Notes under the pieces: model-generated
What the model saw: the letters and a program-made list of their open reading frames with translations, nothing else
Told to the model about the DNA's origin: nothing
The model's database searches: none
Position numbers and translations under genes: made by a program
Source: CAAGNP01 sp045603545
GTDB taxonomy: Bacteria; Bacteroidota; Bacteroidia; Bacteroidales; UBA932
Length of the DNA stretch: 64,000 nt
Direction: 5' to 3'
Assembly (NCBI GenBank): GCA_045603545.1
Contig: JAZUMG010000017.1
Coordinates: 62,001-126,000, forward strand
In this document: positions 1 to 9,500 of the stretch, piece by piece
Layout of the letters: the number at the start of each line of letters is the position of its first letter
Position numbering within the stretch: the stretch's first letter is position 1

Positions 1-358
1 CCAATGCGAGGTAGAGGTTGGATATGGTTTGTGCCTGAATACCTTGTGTGGCATCCACTACCAGAAGTGCCCCTTCGCAGGAAGCGATGGCACGTGATAC
101 CTCATATGAGAAATCGACGTGACCCGGGGTGTCAAGAAGGTTAAGTGTATAGTTCTCACCATTACGGTTATACTGCATCTGTATGGCGTGGCTCTTGATG
201 GTGATACCCTTCTCCTTCTCAAGGTCCATCGAGTCAAGGACCTGATTCTCCATTTCTCTGGCGTTAAGGGTATTTGTTGCCTCCAGAAGGCGGTCTGCCA
301 ATGTGCTTTTCCCGTGGTCGATATGGGCAATAATGCAAAAGTTCCTAATGTGCTTCAT
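1..358 (-). CDS. lepA: Elongation factor 4 (LepA), N-terminal part, cut by window edge
   Basis: This is the first 119 codons of the ribosome back-translocating GTPase LepA. The start reads MKHIRNFCIIAHIDHGKST, which contains the G1 P-loop AHIDHGKS. It is followed by ADRLLE, a switch I region with EKGITIKSHA, and the G3 motif DTPGHVDFSYEV. This order is that of a translational GTPase, and the short N-terminus before the P-loop together with the IKSHA segment favours LepA over EF-G or TypA. The ATG lies on the minus strand at 358-356. The gene continues beyond position 1. A matching promoter lies just upstream, divergent from the transketolase promoter. Confidence 0.93.
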   Translation of the reverse strand, partial: MKHIRNFCIIAHIDHGKSTLADRLLEATNTLNAREMENQVLDSMDLEKEKGITIKSHAIQMQYNRNGENYTLNLLDTPGHVDFSYEVSRAIASCEGALLVVDATQGIQAQTISNLYLAL

Positions 359-377
359 CCTCGAATATTTATGGGTG

Positions 378-409
378 CAAATATACATTGTAATTTGTTT
401 TTTCTCAAA
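378..409 (-). promoter_or_regulatory. Promoter of lepA
   Basis: On the minus strand a -7 element TATATTTG (385-378) is preceded by TTTG (409-406) with a 20-base spacer. This matches the Bacteroidota consensus TTTG/TAnnTTTG. The start codon lies about 20 bases downstream. Confidence 0.6.
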
Positions 410-423
410 TTCGTAGTAACTTA
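394..423 (+). promoter_or_regulatory. Promoter of the transketolase operon
   Basis: TTTG at 394-397 and a near-consensus -7 element TAACTTAG at 416-423 are separated by 18 bases. The element overlaps the divergent lepA promoter. The transketolase start codon is about 28 bases downstream. Confidence 0.5.
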
Positions 424-451
424 GCATAATATTCAATAATGAAATAAAGTT

Positions 452-1297
452 ATGTGTGAAGCTAATCAACTCTCAAAAATCTCAACTCAAGTAAGAAGAG
501 ATATCCTTAGAATGGTTACACTTGCCAAATCAGGTCACCCTGGCGGATCAATGAGCAGTACTGATATTCTTACTGCTTTGTTCTGCAAGGTTATGAAGCA
601 CTCTCCAGCAAATTGGACCAGAGACGGCAAGGACAATGATATGTTTTTCCTCTCAGCAGGCCATATGACTCCGGTTCTGTACAGTGTTATGGCAAGATCG
701 GGTTATTTCCCTGTAAGTGAGTTGGCTACATTCAGAAAATGTGGTTCTCGTCTTCAGGGACACCCATCAGTGCGCAAAGGTATGCCGGGCATTTATGAGG
801 CTGCCGGTTCTTTGGGTCAGGGTCTTTCGGTAGCATTGGGTGCTGCATTGGCAAAAAAAGGGAACAACGACCCAAACTATGTTTATGTGCTGCTTGGTGA
901 CGGCGAGAGCCAGGAGGGACAAGTGTGGGAAGCCGCAATGTTCGGAGCACAGCACAAAGTGGACAATATCATAGCAATGACAGACTGGAACGGTCAGCAG
1001 ATTGACGGTACTACCGACTCAGTAATGTCATTGGGAGATCTCCAGGGAAAATGGGAAAAGTTCGGCTGGACAGTAGTTGTTGCAGACGGGCACGATTTTG
1101 GCTGTATTGAAAATGCGTTTAACACAGCCAAAGGTGAATCGGGCAAAGGGAAGCCTGTTATGATCCTCTTCAAGACCGAAATGGGTCACGGCGTTGACTT
1201 TATGGCAGGTACTTGCGAGTGGCACGGAAAGGCCCCTTCTGCAGAGCAATGCGAAAAAGGGCTTGCTCAGCTCGAGGAGACTTTGGGAGATTTTTAA
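452..1297 (+). CDS. tktA-N: Transketolase, N-terminal subunit
   Basis: This 281-residue protein is the thiamine-diphosphate-binding half of a split transketolase, which moves two-carbon units in the pentose phosphate pathway. Visible family signatures are SGHPGGSMSS near residue 27, the LSAGHM segment, GSLGQGLSVALG, and the ThDP/Mg motif GDGESQEGQVWEA followed by DWNGQQIDG. It ends at about 280 residues, where a full-length enzyme (~660) would continue. The complementary C-terminal half is encoded at 2608-3558, separated by two envelope-protein genes. The two products are expected to form one heteromeric cytoplasmic enzyme. A 1-deoxyxylulose-5-phosphate synthase is unlikely given this two-subunit pattern. 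Confidence 0.92.
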   Translation: MCEANQLSKISTQVRRDILRMVTLAKSGHPGGSMSSTDILTALFCKVMKHSPANWTRDGKDNDMFFLSAGHMTPVLYSVMARSGYFPVSELATFRKCGSRLQGHPSVRKGMPGIYEAAGSLGQGLSVALGAALAKKGNNDPNYVYVLLGDGESQEGQVWEAAMFGAQHKVDNIIAMTDWNGQQIDGTTDSVMSLGDLQGKWEKFGWTVVVADGHDFGCIENAFNTAKGESGKGKPVMILFKTEMGHGVDFMAGTCEWHGKAPSAEQCEKGLAQLEETLGDF

Positions 1298-1309
1298 CAA
1301 TTTAAAACA

Positions 1310-1981
1310 ATGAAAAGAACAATTTTATTCCTTTTTGTCACATCGCTTCTGGTAGGGAGCTGCTCTTTCTGGAATGACGATTATAGGGAGACAGTAGATC
1401 AGTTCGTATCTGTAGCATATAAGGCAGATAATGTTGATTTTACCCAGTATAAGACATTTGCAATAGCAGACTCCATCCTTTATGTGGAAGGTGACAAGAA
1501 CGTGAGACAGAAGAACAACCTCTCAGAAGAGGTTAAGGCGGTGGTGGAGAAAGAGATGACGGCTCTGGGCTATAAGCTGTTTGCACCTGGAAAAGGTGAA
1601 TTCAGTACACCTGACCTCATCGTGGACCTCGCATATATTGTGAACACAACTACCGTTGTCTATCCCGGATATTGGTGGGACTGGGACTATTGGTGGTACT
1701 ATTATGACTGGTATCCTTACGATCCATTCTTCCCGTACTACCCTTACGATCCATTCTATCCTTATTACCCTTATCCGATGTACCCTATGGCATCATCATA
1801 TTCATCAGGCAGTCTGACAATAGACATTGTCGATGTTAAGAATATGGGTGATGATTCCAACCCCCCTATAGTATGGCACGGTCTCGTGAGGAGCATACTG
1901 AACTCTACACACACCTCATCAGAGAGAGCCGCCGCTATCGGACAATGTTTTGATATGGTTCCACCTGCTAACACCAAATAA
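1310..1981 (+). CDS. DUF4136-type lipoprotein with Tyr/Pro-rich insert
   Basis: This 223-residue protein has a lipoprotein signal peptide (lipobox LLVGSC, Cys near residue 18), so it should sit in the cell envelope. The body resembles DUF4136: a DFTQYKTFAI segment, then a C-terminal strand region with VWHGLVR and a conserved-looking tail. Residues about 120-165 form an unusual Tyr/Pro/Trp-rich stretch in which YPYDPF recurs. The function is unknown. It lies 12 bases after the transketolase N-half and 12 bases before an outer-membrane protein, inside the interrupted transketolase operon. The domain call rests on the overall pattern rather than a diagnostic motif. Confidence 0.7.
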   Translation: MKRTILFLFVTSLLVGSCSFWNDDYRETVDQFVSVAYKADNVDFTQYKTFAIADSILYVEGDKNVRQKNNLSEEVKAVVEKEMTALGYKLFAPGKGEFSTPDLIVDLAYIVNTTTVVYPGYWWDWDYWWYYYDWYPYDPFFPYYPYDPFYPYYPYPMYPMASSYSSGSLTIDIVDVKNMGDDSNPPIVWHGLVRSILNSTHTSSERAAAIGQCFDMVPPANTK

Positions 1982-1993
1982 AGGAGAGAGATT

Positions 1994-2593
1994 ATGAAAA
2001 AGATTTTAATTACTGTAGTGGCAGTGCTGGTGGCAAGTGTATCATTTGCACAGACAAATCACAGATTTTCACAAGTGTACTCTTTCGGATGGCAAACATC
2101 TGTTCCATTGGGTGCACAGGCAGATTTCATCTCCCGTGCAGGGTTCAATGGTGCTGATTTCAACTTTGGGTTCTTTGTTACCGACAATATTGCTTTAGGT
2201 GCAGATTTCGCCTGGGGTTACAATCAGAAGAGCGTCCCTGCTGAGGTTTATCATGTTAGTGAAAATTGTGCAGTTTACGCTGCCCTTTATAAAACAACCC
2301 AGACTATTCCGATGAAGGCGCAGTTCAAGTACCTCTTCAATCCGGAGGGCTTTGTAAAAGTATATGCTGCAGCCGGTTTGGGAGCAACAAGCTATGTTGA
2401 GTACACCCAGATCCAGGAGTATGAATTCTCAAATTCATCGTGGGGTTTTCTTATGAGCCCTGAGGTGGGTGTATACATCCCTTTCGGCAAACACGCCCCT
2501 TGGGGTGCTAATGTGGTAGCCGGATACAACTGGGCGACAAACAATGCCCAGAATCTATATTTTAACGTTGGTTTATATTTCTCTGTATTTTAA
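1994..2593 (+). CDS. Outer-membrane beta-barrel protein, small
   Basis: This 199-residue protein has a clear signal peptide (MKKILITVVAVLVASVSFAQ). The mature part alternates aromatic and small residues in strand-like blocks, for example FSQVYSFGWQTSVPLG, FNFGFFVTDNIALGADFAWG and VKVYAAAGLGATSY. It ends in a terminal strand with Phe as the last residue (NVGLYFSVF), the classic C-terminal signal for the barrel assembly machinery. An 8-strand OmpW/OmpX-like porin-type fold is likely. Its partner or ligand cannot be read from the sequence. It sits between the DUF4136 lipoprotein and the transketolase C-half and is probably co-transcribed with them. Confidence 0.75.
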   Translation: MKKILITVVAVLVASVSFAQTNHRFSQVYSFGWQTSVPLGAQADFISRAGFNGADFNFGFFVTDNIALGADFAWGYNQKSVPAEVYHVSENCAVYAALYKTTQTIPMKAQFKYLFNPEGFVKVYAAAGLGATSYVEYTQIQEYEFSNSSWGFLMSPEVGVYIPFGKHAPWGANVVAGYNWATNNAQNLYFNVGLYFSVF

Positions 2594-2607
2594 AGATAAA
2601 TCCTCAT

Positions 2608-3558
2608 ATGAAATTCGAAAACAGTGGCAATAAAGATACCCGCTCAGGTTTTGGAGCAGGTCTTGCAGAATTAGGAAGGACAAATCCTGATGTAGTGGCA
2701 CTATGTGCAGATTTGACAGGTTCACTCAAGATGGACCAGTTTGCCAAGGAGAACCCTGGCAGATTTTACCAAGGCGGTATCGCTGAGGCAAATATGATAG
2801 GTGTTGCTGCAGGTTTGGCTTTGAGTGGCAAAGTCCCTTTTGTGGGCTCTTTCGCCAACTTCATCACAGCCAGAGTGTACGACCAGATTCGCCAGTCGAT
2901 AGCCTATGGCAATACAAATGTTAAAGTTTGTGCATCGCACGCAGGTATAACCCTCGGAGAGGATGGTGCTACACACCAGACAATGGAGGATCTTGGCCTG
3001 ATGAGGATGTTGCCTGGGATGACAGTCATCAACCCTTGCGACTACAATCAGACCAAAGCTGCTACCATAGCAGTTGCAGAGCATGATGGCCCTGTGTATC
3101 TCCGTTTCGGCCGTCCTTCTGTCCCCAACTTCACACCTGCAGACCAGAAATTTGAGATTGGTAAAGCCCTTAAACTTATTGAAGGAAAGGATGTTACTAT
3201 CTTTGCTACTGGGCATTTGGTATGGGAATCGATTCAAGCTGCAGAGAAACTTGAAGCAGAGGGTATCTCTGTTGAACTCATAAATATCCACACCATTAAA
3301 CCTTTGGATGAAAAAGCAGTCCTAGAATCTGTAAAGAAGACTGGAGCTGCGGTATGTGCAGAGGAGCATCTTATCGCTGGAGGTATGGGTGAACTGATTT
3401 CGGGCCTTTTGGCCAGAAATTACCCTGCTCCGGTAGAGTTTGTAGCAGTGGATGACCAGTTTGGACAGAGTGGTACACCTGCAGAGCTTATGAAACTTTA
3501 CAAACTTGATGCAGACAATATTGTAGAATCAGTGAAAAAAGTTTTGGCCAGGAAATAA
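2608..3558 (+). CDS. tktA-C: Transketolase, C-terminal subunit
   Basis: This 316-residue protein carries the pyrimidine-binding and C-terminal domains of transketolase. Signatures are TRSGFGAGL at the start, GGIAEANMIGVAAGLA with the catalytic glutamate near residue 60, the SHAGITLGEDGATHQ block, VYLRFGRP, and the C-terminal domain with EEHLIAGGMGE. It complements the N-terminal subunit at 452-1297. Its last base is the first base of the next gene's ATG (TAATG), so translation is probably coupled to the ECF sigma factor gene. Confidence 0.92.
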   Translation: MKFENSGNKDTRSGFGAGLAELGRTNPDVVALCADLTGSLKMDQFAKENPGRFYQGGIAEANMIGVAAGLALSGKVPFVGSFANFITARVYDQIRQSIAYGNTNVKVCASHAGITLGEDGATHQTMEDLGLMRMLPGMTVINPCDYNQTKAATIAVAEHDGPVYLRFGRPSVPNFTPADQKFEIGKALKLIEGKDVTIFATGHLVWESIQAAEKLEAEGISVELINIHTIKPLDEKAVLESVKKTGAAVCAEEHLIAGGMGELISGLLARNYPAPVEFVAVDDQFGQSGTPAELMKLYKLDADNIVESVKKVLARK

Positions 3559-4103
3559 TGGTTGAAGATCAGGACATTTTGGATATTTACCGCGAGGGGG
3601 GAAAGGAGGAATACGCCTTTAACCTTTTGGTCCGCAAATATCAGGAGCGTCTGTATTGGCACATAAGACAACTTGTCCTGGATCACGAGCAGGCAAATGA
3701 TCTGCTTCAGAATACACTTGTTAAAGCTTGGAGGTACCTTCCCGATTTCAGGGGGGACTCCAAGCTTTTTACTTGGTTGTACAAGATAGCAACCAATGAG
3801 ACCCTTACCCATTTGAAGAGAGAGAAGCTCAGGAGTTTCATCTCATTGACAAATTGGGATGAGAAGATTGGAAAGCAGTTGTTGGCAGATGAGTACTTCA
3901 ATGGGGATGAGTTGCAGATGGCCCTCCATAAGGAGATCCAGAAGCTCCCCCCAAAACAGAGGACAGTCTTTACGATGCGATATTTCGATGAGATGAAATA
4001 TGAGGATATGGTGGAGATTCTCGGGGGGACCGAAGGATCGCTGAAAGCCTCTTATCATCACGCTTACAATAAAATAAAGGAAAATCTAAAGCGCCAATTT
4101 TAA
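3558..4103 (+). CDS. ECF-type RNA polymerase sigma factor
   Basis: This 181-residue protein belongs to the extracytoplasmic-function sigma-70 group. Region 2 is seen as ARKYQERLYWHIRQ-type sequence with DLLQNTLVKAWRYLPDF and FTWLYKIATNETL. Region 4 follows as LPPKQRTVFTMRYFDEM with YEDMVEILGGTEGSLKAS. It directs core polymerase to a small set of promoters. The start codon overlaps the transketolase stop by one base. The next gene encodes a small membrane protein whose N-terminus could act as an anti-sigma domain. The target genes are unknown. Confidence 0.9.
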   Translation: MVEDQDILDIYREGGKEEYAFNLLVRKYQERLYWHIRQLVLDHEQANDLLQNTLVKAWRYLPDFRGDSKLFTWLYKIATNETLTHLKREKLRSFISLTNWDEKIGKQLLADEYFNGDELQMALHKEIQKLPPKQRTVFTMRYFDEMKYEDMVEILGGTEGSLKASYHHAYNKIKENLKRQF

Positions 4104-4132
4104 CTTTTTGTTTATACTATAGTCTAAAGGGT

Positions 4133-4576
4133 ATGAATATATTGGATGAAATAAAAAACAAGAAGAGACCGTTTTCGGTTCCTGATGGGTATTTCTCTTC
4201 TGTCGAGGATAGTGTAAAGGATAGGATCCGTACTCCTCAAAAGAGGGGAGATAGTCCCATTTGGGCATCCATCAAGACAGGTTTTGCCCTTGCATTTTCG
4301 TTCTTGTTTATCTTTGGTATGGGGTACGGTGTAATCTCCCTCACAGGTTCCATGCAGAAAGACCATTTTGGTATGGAAAACGACGAATTCGCCATTTTGA
4401 TAATGGATGGGTATATCAAACACGATTTTATTGACTATCTTTACGATGAAATAGATATTGACAAGGACTATCTCACAAAGGAGGTTGTACTCTATGAAGA
4501 GCTTTATCAGAGGATTGAAGATGAGATGTCTCAGGAAGATTTGTTGAATATTATAGAAGAATATAACAATGAATAG
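4133..4576 (+). CDS. Single-pass membrane protein, candidate anti-sigma factor
   Basis: This 147-residue protein has a short basic N-terminus with KRPFSVPDGYF, a segment often seen in small Bacteroidota proteins next to ECF sigma genes. One hydrophobic helix follows (about residues 45-70, FALAFSFLFIFGMGYGVI), then an acidic C-terminal part. No zinc-binding ZAS motif is visible. The position directly after the sigma factor gene suggests it sequesters that sigma factor at the inner membrane; this is inferred from context and topology only. It overlaps the following gene by 8 bases. Confidence 0.6.
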   Translation: MNILDEIKNKKRPFSVPDGYFSSVEDSVKDRIRTPQKRGDSPIWASIKTGFALAFSFLFIFGMGYGVISLTGSMQKDHFGMENDEFAILIMDGYIKHDFIDYLYDEIDIDKDYLTKEVVLYEELYQRIEDEMSQEDLLNIIEEYNNE

Positions 4577-5084
4577 AGCATTGGCTATTTTAATCTCTAT
4601 CCTGATTGTTTTCCCGATGGCAGGACAGTCACAGAAAAAACAGGATGAGAAACCTTTCAGAGAGAAGGTTGAAGCTACCAAGGTGGCATATTTTACTGAG
4701 AAACTGAATCTTACTCCAGAAGAGGCACAGGTTTTCTGGCCCGTATACAACAAATGGTGGGGTGAAAGACAGGAGGTCAACAAACAGCTCCATAAAGCGG
4801 TGAAGGATATAGTTGCCCTCGAAGAGAGGGGTGATTATACAGATCCCCAGATGAAGAAGCTCATAAAGGAGTATTCCAGGGCACTCTCGCTGGAGTCTGA
4901 GGTATTCGATATCTACATAGAAGAGTTTTACAAGATTCTCCCGATGGAGAAAGTTGCCAAGATATTTGTAGCGGAGAAAGGGTTCAGGGAGATTCTGACC
5001 AATATGTGGAAAGAGAAGAAACATTCCGGCAAAATTGATGAGGTCCCCTCAGAGAAGCAGCCACCAAGAAAACCGGGTAACTGA
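4569..5084 (+). CDS. Periplasmic Spy/CpxP-like protein
   Basis: This 171-residue protein has a signal peptide (MNRALAILISILIVFPMAGQSQ) and a mature part predicted to be nearly all helix. Its LNLTPEEAQVFWPVYNKWW segment and long charged helices resemble the LTxxQ-type region of Spy/CpxP proteins, periplasmic helical chaperones or stress sensors. Placement after an ECF sigma factor and a putative anti-sigma factor fits an envelope-stress circuit. The similarity is by pattern and the role is inferred. The stop overlaps the next ATG by one base (TGATG). Confidence 0.6.
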   Translation: MNRALAILISILIVFPMAGQSQKKQDEKPFREKVEATKVAYFTEKLNLTPEEAQVFWPVYNKWWGERQEVNKQLHKAVKDIVALEERGDYTDPQMKKLIKEYSRALSLESEVFDIYIEEFYKILPMEKVAKIFVAEKGFREILTNMWKEKKHSGKIDEVPSEKQPPRKPGN

Positions 5085-5746
5085 TGATAGTCGCTACAGG
5101 AATAGAAAAGACCTTCGGGCAATTGAAGGTCCTCAAAGGGATAGACTTCCGTTCAGAAGGGGCGGAGGTCGTTTCTATTGTTGGGGCCAGCGGTGCCGGA
5201 AAGTCCACTCTGCTCCAGATTTTGGGTTCGCTTTCAGAGCCTACTGCCGGAAAGGTGATTGTAGATGATGTTGACATCTTTGCACTCTCCTCTGATGCTT
5301 TGGCAGACTTCAGAAACAGGAAGATAGGTTTTGTTTTCCAGTTCCACCACCTTCTTCCCGAATTTACAGCACTTGAAAATGTGATGATACCTGCCCTCAT
5401 TGCAGGGACCTCTGCATCTGTTGCCAGATCTGAGGCGAAGAAGCTCCTCTCCGAAATGGGGCTCGCAGAGCGGTTTGACCATAAACCATCCGAACTCTCA
5501 GGTGGAGAGCAGCAGAGGGTGGCCATTGCCAGGGCAATAATAAACAAACCTGCAGTTCTTTTTGCAGATGAGCCCTCAGGTAATCTTGACAGCAATACCA
5601 AGCGGGAGATACATAAGCTTTTCTTTGATCTCCGGGACAGGTATGGATTGACAGTAATAATTGTGACCCACGATAAGGATTTGGCAAAAATGTCGGACCG
5701 TATGATAGAGATGTCCGATGGCAAGATAGTCGATGGAGTACTTTAA
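5084..5746 (+). CDS. lolD: LolD-type ABC transporter ATP-binding protein
   Basis: This 220-residue nucleotide-binding subunit has Walker A GASGAGKS at residues 35-42, a Q-loop FQFHHLLPEF, the signature LSGGEQQRVAIARA, Walker B VLFADEPSGNLD and a switch histidine in VTHD. The HHLLPEFTALENV segment and the SGNLD form are typical of the LolD/MacB/FtsE group, here closest in style to LolD, which powers release of lipoproteins from the inner membrane. No permease is encoded beside it, so the membrane partner must lie elsewhere. The start overlaps the previous gene, and the end overlaps the methyltransferase gene. Confidence 0.85.
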   Translation: MIVATGIEKTFGQLKVLKGIDFRSEGAEVVSIVGASGAGKSTLLQILGSLSEPTAGKVIVDDVDIFALSSDALADFRNRKIGFVFQFHHLLPEFTALENVMIPALIAGTSASVARSEAKKLLSEMGLAERFDHKPSELSGGEQQRVAIARAIINKPAVLFADEPSGNLDSNTKREIHKLFFDLRDRYGLTVIIVTHDKDLAKMSDRMIEMSDGKIVDGVL

Positions 5747-6473
5747 GTTCAAGCAATTCAAAGTAAAAAATGTCTCCTCTGCCATGAAGCTGGGGACAGA
5801 CAGTGTTCTCCTTGGTGCCTGGGCACCTCTTCTGAATAGTGATAAAAGGGTTCTTGATATAGGGACCGGGACGGGGGTGGTGGCTCTGATGATTGCACAG
5901 AGGCTCTCCCATCAGGAAGGGGTATCCATAGATGCCATAGATATTGACCTCCCCTCCATTGAGGAGGCCTCCCACAATTTTGAAATATCGCCGTGGAGTG
6001 GCTCACTCCGTGCCCTGCACACCCCTTTGCAGGATTTCTCCCCCGGCCGGAGGTATGACCTGATTGTCTCCAATCCGCCATATTTCGTAGATTCCCTGAA
6101 AGCACCATCATTGCGCAGAAGCAACACCAGGCATACCGATTCATTGCCCCACTCCGATCTTATCGCCTCGGCGTTCAGGCTCCTTAAAGTGGGGGGGAGG
6201 ATGGTAGTGATACTCCCCAGGGAAGAGGGTGAGGCATTTGTCCGGGATGCGGAGCTGTATCACGTCGGCACAGGTGAAGGGGTGAGACTTGCTTTGAGGA
6301 GATTGTGCAAGGTGAGTACTGTGTCGCACAAGTCACCCAAAAGATATATAATGGAATTCATACTCACCCCAAAAGGGGAGATTCTTCAGGGGTGCACAGA
6401 AGAGTATCTCTCTATGAATGGAGATGATAGGTATCTGGATATGGTCTGTGAATTTTTGATTAAGGTGTCTTGA
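5733..6473 (+). CDS. trmN6: tRNA1(Val) adenine-37 N6-methyltransferase (TrmN6/YfiC type)
   Basis: This 246-residue SAM-dependent methyltransferase has the Rossmann motif DIGTGTGVVALM, the acidic post-motif IDIDL and the N6-adenine signature NPPYF. The opening FKFKQFKVKNVSSAMKLGTDSVLLGAW is the characteristic start of the YfiC family, which methylates A37 of tRNA(Val). The ATG at 5733 lies 14 bases inside the end of the ABC ATPase gene, in another frame. It is the last gene of the plus-strand run that starts with transketolase. Confidence 0.88.
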   Translation: MEYFKFKQFKVKNVSSAMKLGTDSVLLGAWAPLLNSDKRVLDIGTGTGVVALMIAQRLSHQEGVSIDAIDIDLPSIEEASHNFEISPWSGSLRALHTPLQDFSPGRRYDLIVSNPPYFVDSLKAPSLRRSNTRHTDSLPHSDLIASAFRLLKVGGRMVVILPREEGEAFVRDAELYHVGTGEGVRLALRRLCKVSTVSHKSPKRYIMEFILTPKGEILQGCTEEYLSMNGDDRYLDMVCEFLIKVS

Positions 6474-6498
6474 GAGTCCGATTATTTTACTATATTCG
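6470..6498 (+). promoter_or_regulatory. Probable promoter of the large TonB receptor gene
   Basis: TATATTCG at 6491-6498 differs from the -7 consensus TAnnTTTG by one base. TTG at 6470-6472 lies 18 bases upstream. This leaves a leader of about 60 bases before the ATG at 6565. Confidence 0.4.
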
Positions 6499-6564
6499 CG
6501 CCGTGAAAAAATACCCACATATTTTTGGCTCCAATAAATTTTTAACAATATTTTTTAACACACT

Positions 6565-9500
6565 ATGAAACAATCTATTAAGTGTCTATTGATCGCTTTT
6601 GCGACAATGTTCGTGAGTGCAGTTGCCTTTGCACAGGTGACTACCTCTGCTCTTAGTGGTCGCATCGTGGATGTTAATGGTGAAGCTGTGATCGGTGCTA
6701 CAGTTGTAGCAACACACGAGCCATCAGGAACAGTTTACGGTGTCAGCGCTAACACTGACGGTCGTTATGCTATCCAAGGTATGCGTGCCGGTGGTCCTTA
6801 CAAGGTAGAAGTATCTTGTATCGGTTATCAAACTATCACTTACACTGATGTAACCCTTCAACTTGCAGAGGTTACCAGTATCAATGTAGAACTTAAAGAT
6901 GACGCTGAAATGCTTAGTGCAGCTTCTGTTATCACTACTGCTACCTCTAAATTCGCAGCAGAGAAAACAGGTTCTTCAGTTAACATCTCAAGCAAACAGA
7001 TCACTGCACTTCCTACAGTAAGCAGAAGCATCTCTGATGTTACCAGACTTTCACCTTATGGTGGTAACGGTATGAGCTTCGCAGGTGCTGACGGTCGTAC
7101 AGCTAACTTCACTGTCGATGGTGCAAACTTCAACAACAACTTCGGTCTTAACGACGGTCTTCCTGGTGGTGGTAACCCTATCTCTATCGATGCTATCGAA
7201 GAGCTTCAGGTAGTGATCTCTCCTTATGACGTACGTCAGACCAACTTCATCGGTGGTGGTGTGAACGCTATTACCAAATCTGGTACAAACACCTTCAAAG
7301 GATCAGCTTACGTATATCACAGAAATGAGAATATGCGTGGTGATACAGTAGATGGCGAACAGATCCCTGGTGCACGTGACACTGACAGAAATACCACTTA
7401 CGGTATGACTCTTGGTGGTCCTATCGTTAAAAACAAACTCTTCTTCTTCGTGAACGCTGAGTACTCTTCTTCTCCTTCTGTAGCAGTTCCTTGGAGAGCT
7501 TCTGTAGACGGTAAAGGTGATGCTAACAAATACCTTTCATATACTACAGTTGCAGATATGGAGAGAGTATCTGCTTTCGTAAAAGAGAAATACGGTTACG
7601 ATACAGGTTCTTTCACAGAGTTCCCTGCTGATGAGTCTAACGTGAAAGTATTGGCAAGACTTGACTGGAACATCAACAATGACCACAAACTTGCCCTTCG
7701 TTACAACTATACCAACAATACTGGTTGGAATGGTCCTAACGCCTCTTCTATGGACGGTGGTACACGTTCTGCTTATGCACGTACATCACTTTACTCAATG
7801 GCTTTTGCTAACAACATGTACTCAATGAACAACCTTGTTCACTCTGTATCACTTGATTTGAACAGCCGTTTGAGCGACAACCTATCTAACCAGTTCTTGG
7901 CTACTTTCTCAAAACTTGATGACGTTCGTGGTACAAACTCAGATATGTTCCCTCATATCGACATCCTTGACGGTACCGGTACTACTACCAACTACATGTC
8001 ACTTGGTTATGAGTTGTTTACTTGGAACAACGCTGTTCACAACACCCACGTCAGCATCAAAGATGATATGACCCTTTACGCAGGTAACCACAAGCTTACC
8101 GCAGGTCTTACTTATGAGTATCAGATGGCTGACAACGCATATATGAGAAATGGTACAGGTTACTATCGTTATGCAAGTGTAGATGACTTCATCAACGGTG
8201 CTGCTCCTGAGGTAGTATGTTTGACCTACGGTTACGATGGTGAGCAGAATCCTGCAGCTCGTGTACAGTTCCACAAAGCAGGTCTTTACCTACAGGATGA
8301 GTGGAATGCTACTGAGAATTTCAAACTTACAGCAGGTATCCGTTTTGATGGTCTGTTCTTCGATAACTCAGACCTTATGACCAACAACGCTATCCTTGCC
8401 CTTAAATACTATGACAAAAATGGCAACGAGCGTAGCATTGATACAGGCAAATGGCCTACAGCTAACTTGACTATCTCTCCAAGAGTTGGTTTCTCTTGGG
8501 ACGTAATGGGTGACAACAGCCTTAAAGTACGTGGTGGTACAGGTCTATTCTCAGGTCGTCTTCCTCTTGTATTCTTCACCAACATGCCTACCAACTCAGG
8601 TATGGTTCAGTACCAGGCTCAGCTAAATGACAGCAACCTTAAGAAATTGGGTCTTGGAACAATGGCTGACCACTTCACTGGCGGTCTTGTAACTGAGAAT
8701 GGTAAAGCTACCATCGATGCACTATTGAAGAAACTTCATGCTATGGGTTATCCTTCTACTATCAACCCTGAAGATGGTGCAGTTCCTTCATCAATCTCTG
8801 CAGTGGATCCTAACTTCAAGATGCCTCAGGTATGGAAAACTTCAGTAGCTATCGACTACGCTTTCCCTACTTCATTCCCTATGTCATTCTCTGCTGAGGG
8901 TATCTTCAACAAAACTATCAACGGTGTTACTATCTCTGACTGGAGTATGATGCCTGTTGAGGGCTTTGCAAGACTTAACGGTGCTGACAACCGTCCTATG
9001 TACCCTTCTAACTTCAGAACAAGCACTAAAGCGTTCGTTCTTGAGAATACTCACCAGGGTTACGGTTACTCAGCTAACGTAACCTTCAATATGCGTCCTG
9101 TAGAGGGTCTTAGCTTTATGGCTGCATATAGCCACACTGTATCTAAAGAGATTACAGGTATGCCTGGTTCAGCTGCTGAGTCAGCATTCACATATGTACC
9201 TACATCTAAAGGTCCTAACAACATCGAGCTTCACAACTCACAGTATGTTACTCCTGACCGTGTAATCGCATCTATCAGCCACGATGACAAATGTGGCAAT
9301 CACTTCAACCTTGTTTACGAGGCTTGGAGAGGTGGTTACAACTACTCATACATGTTGGCTAACGATATGAACGGTGACGGTTACAACTATGATGCACTTT
9401 ACATCCCTACCGATGCAGAGGTAGCAAACGGTGACTTCCGTTTCGTATCAGAGAAAGATAGAGACAACTTCATGGCATTCGTTAAGAATGACAAATACTT

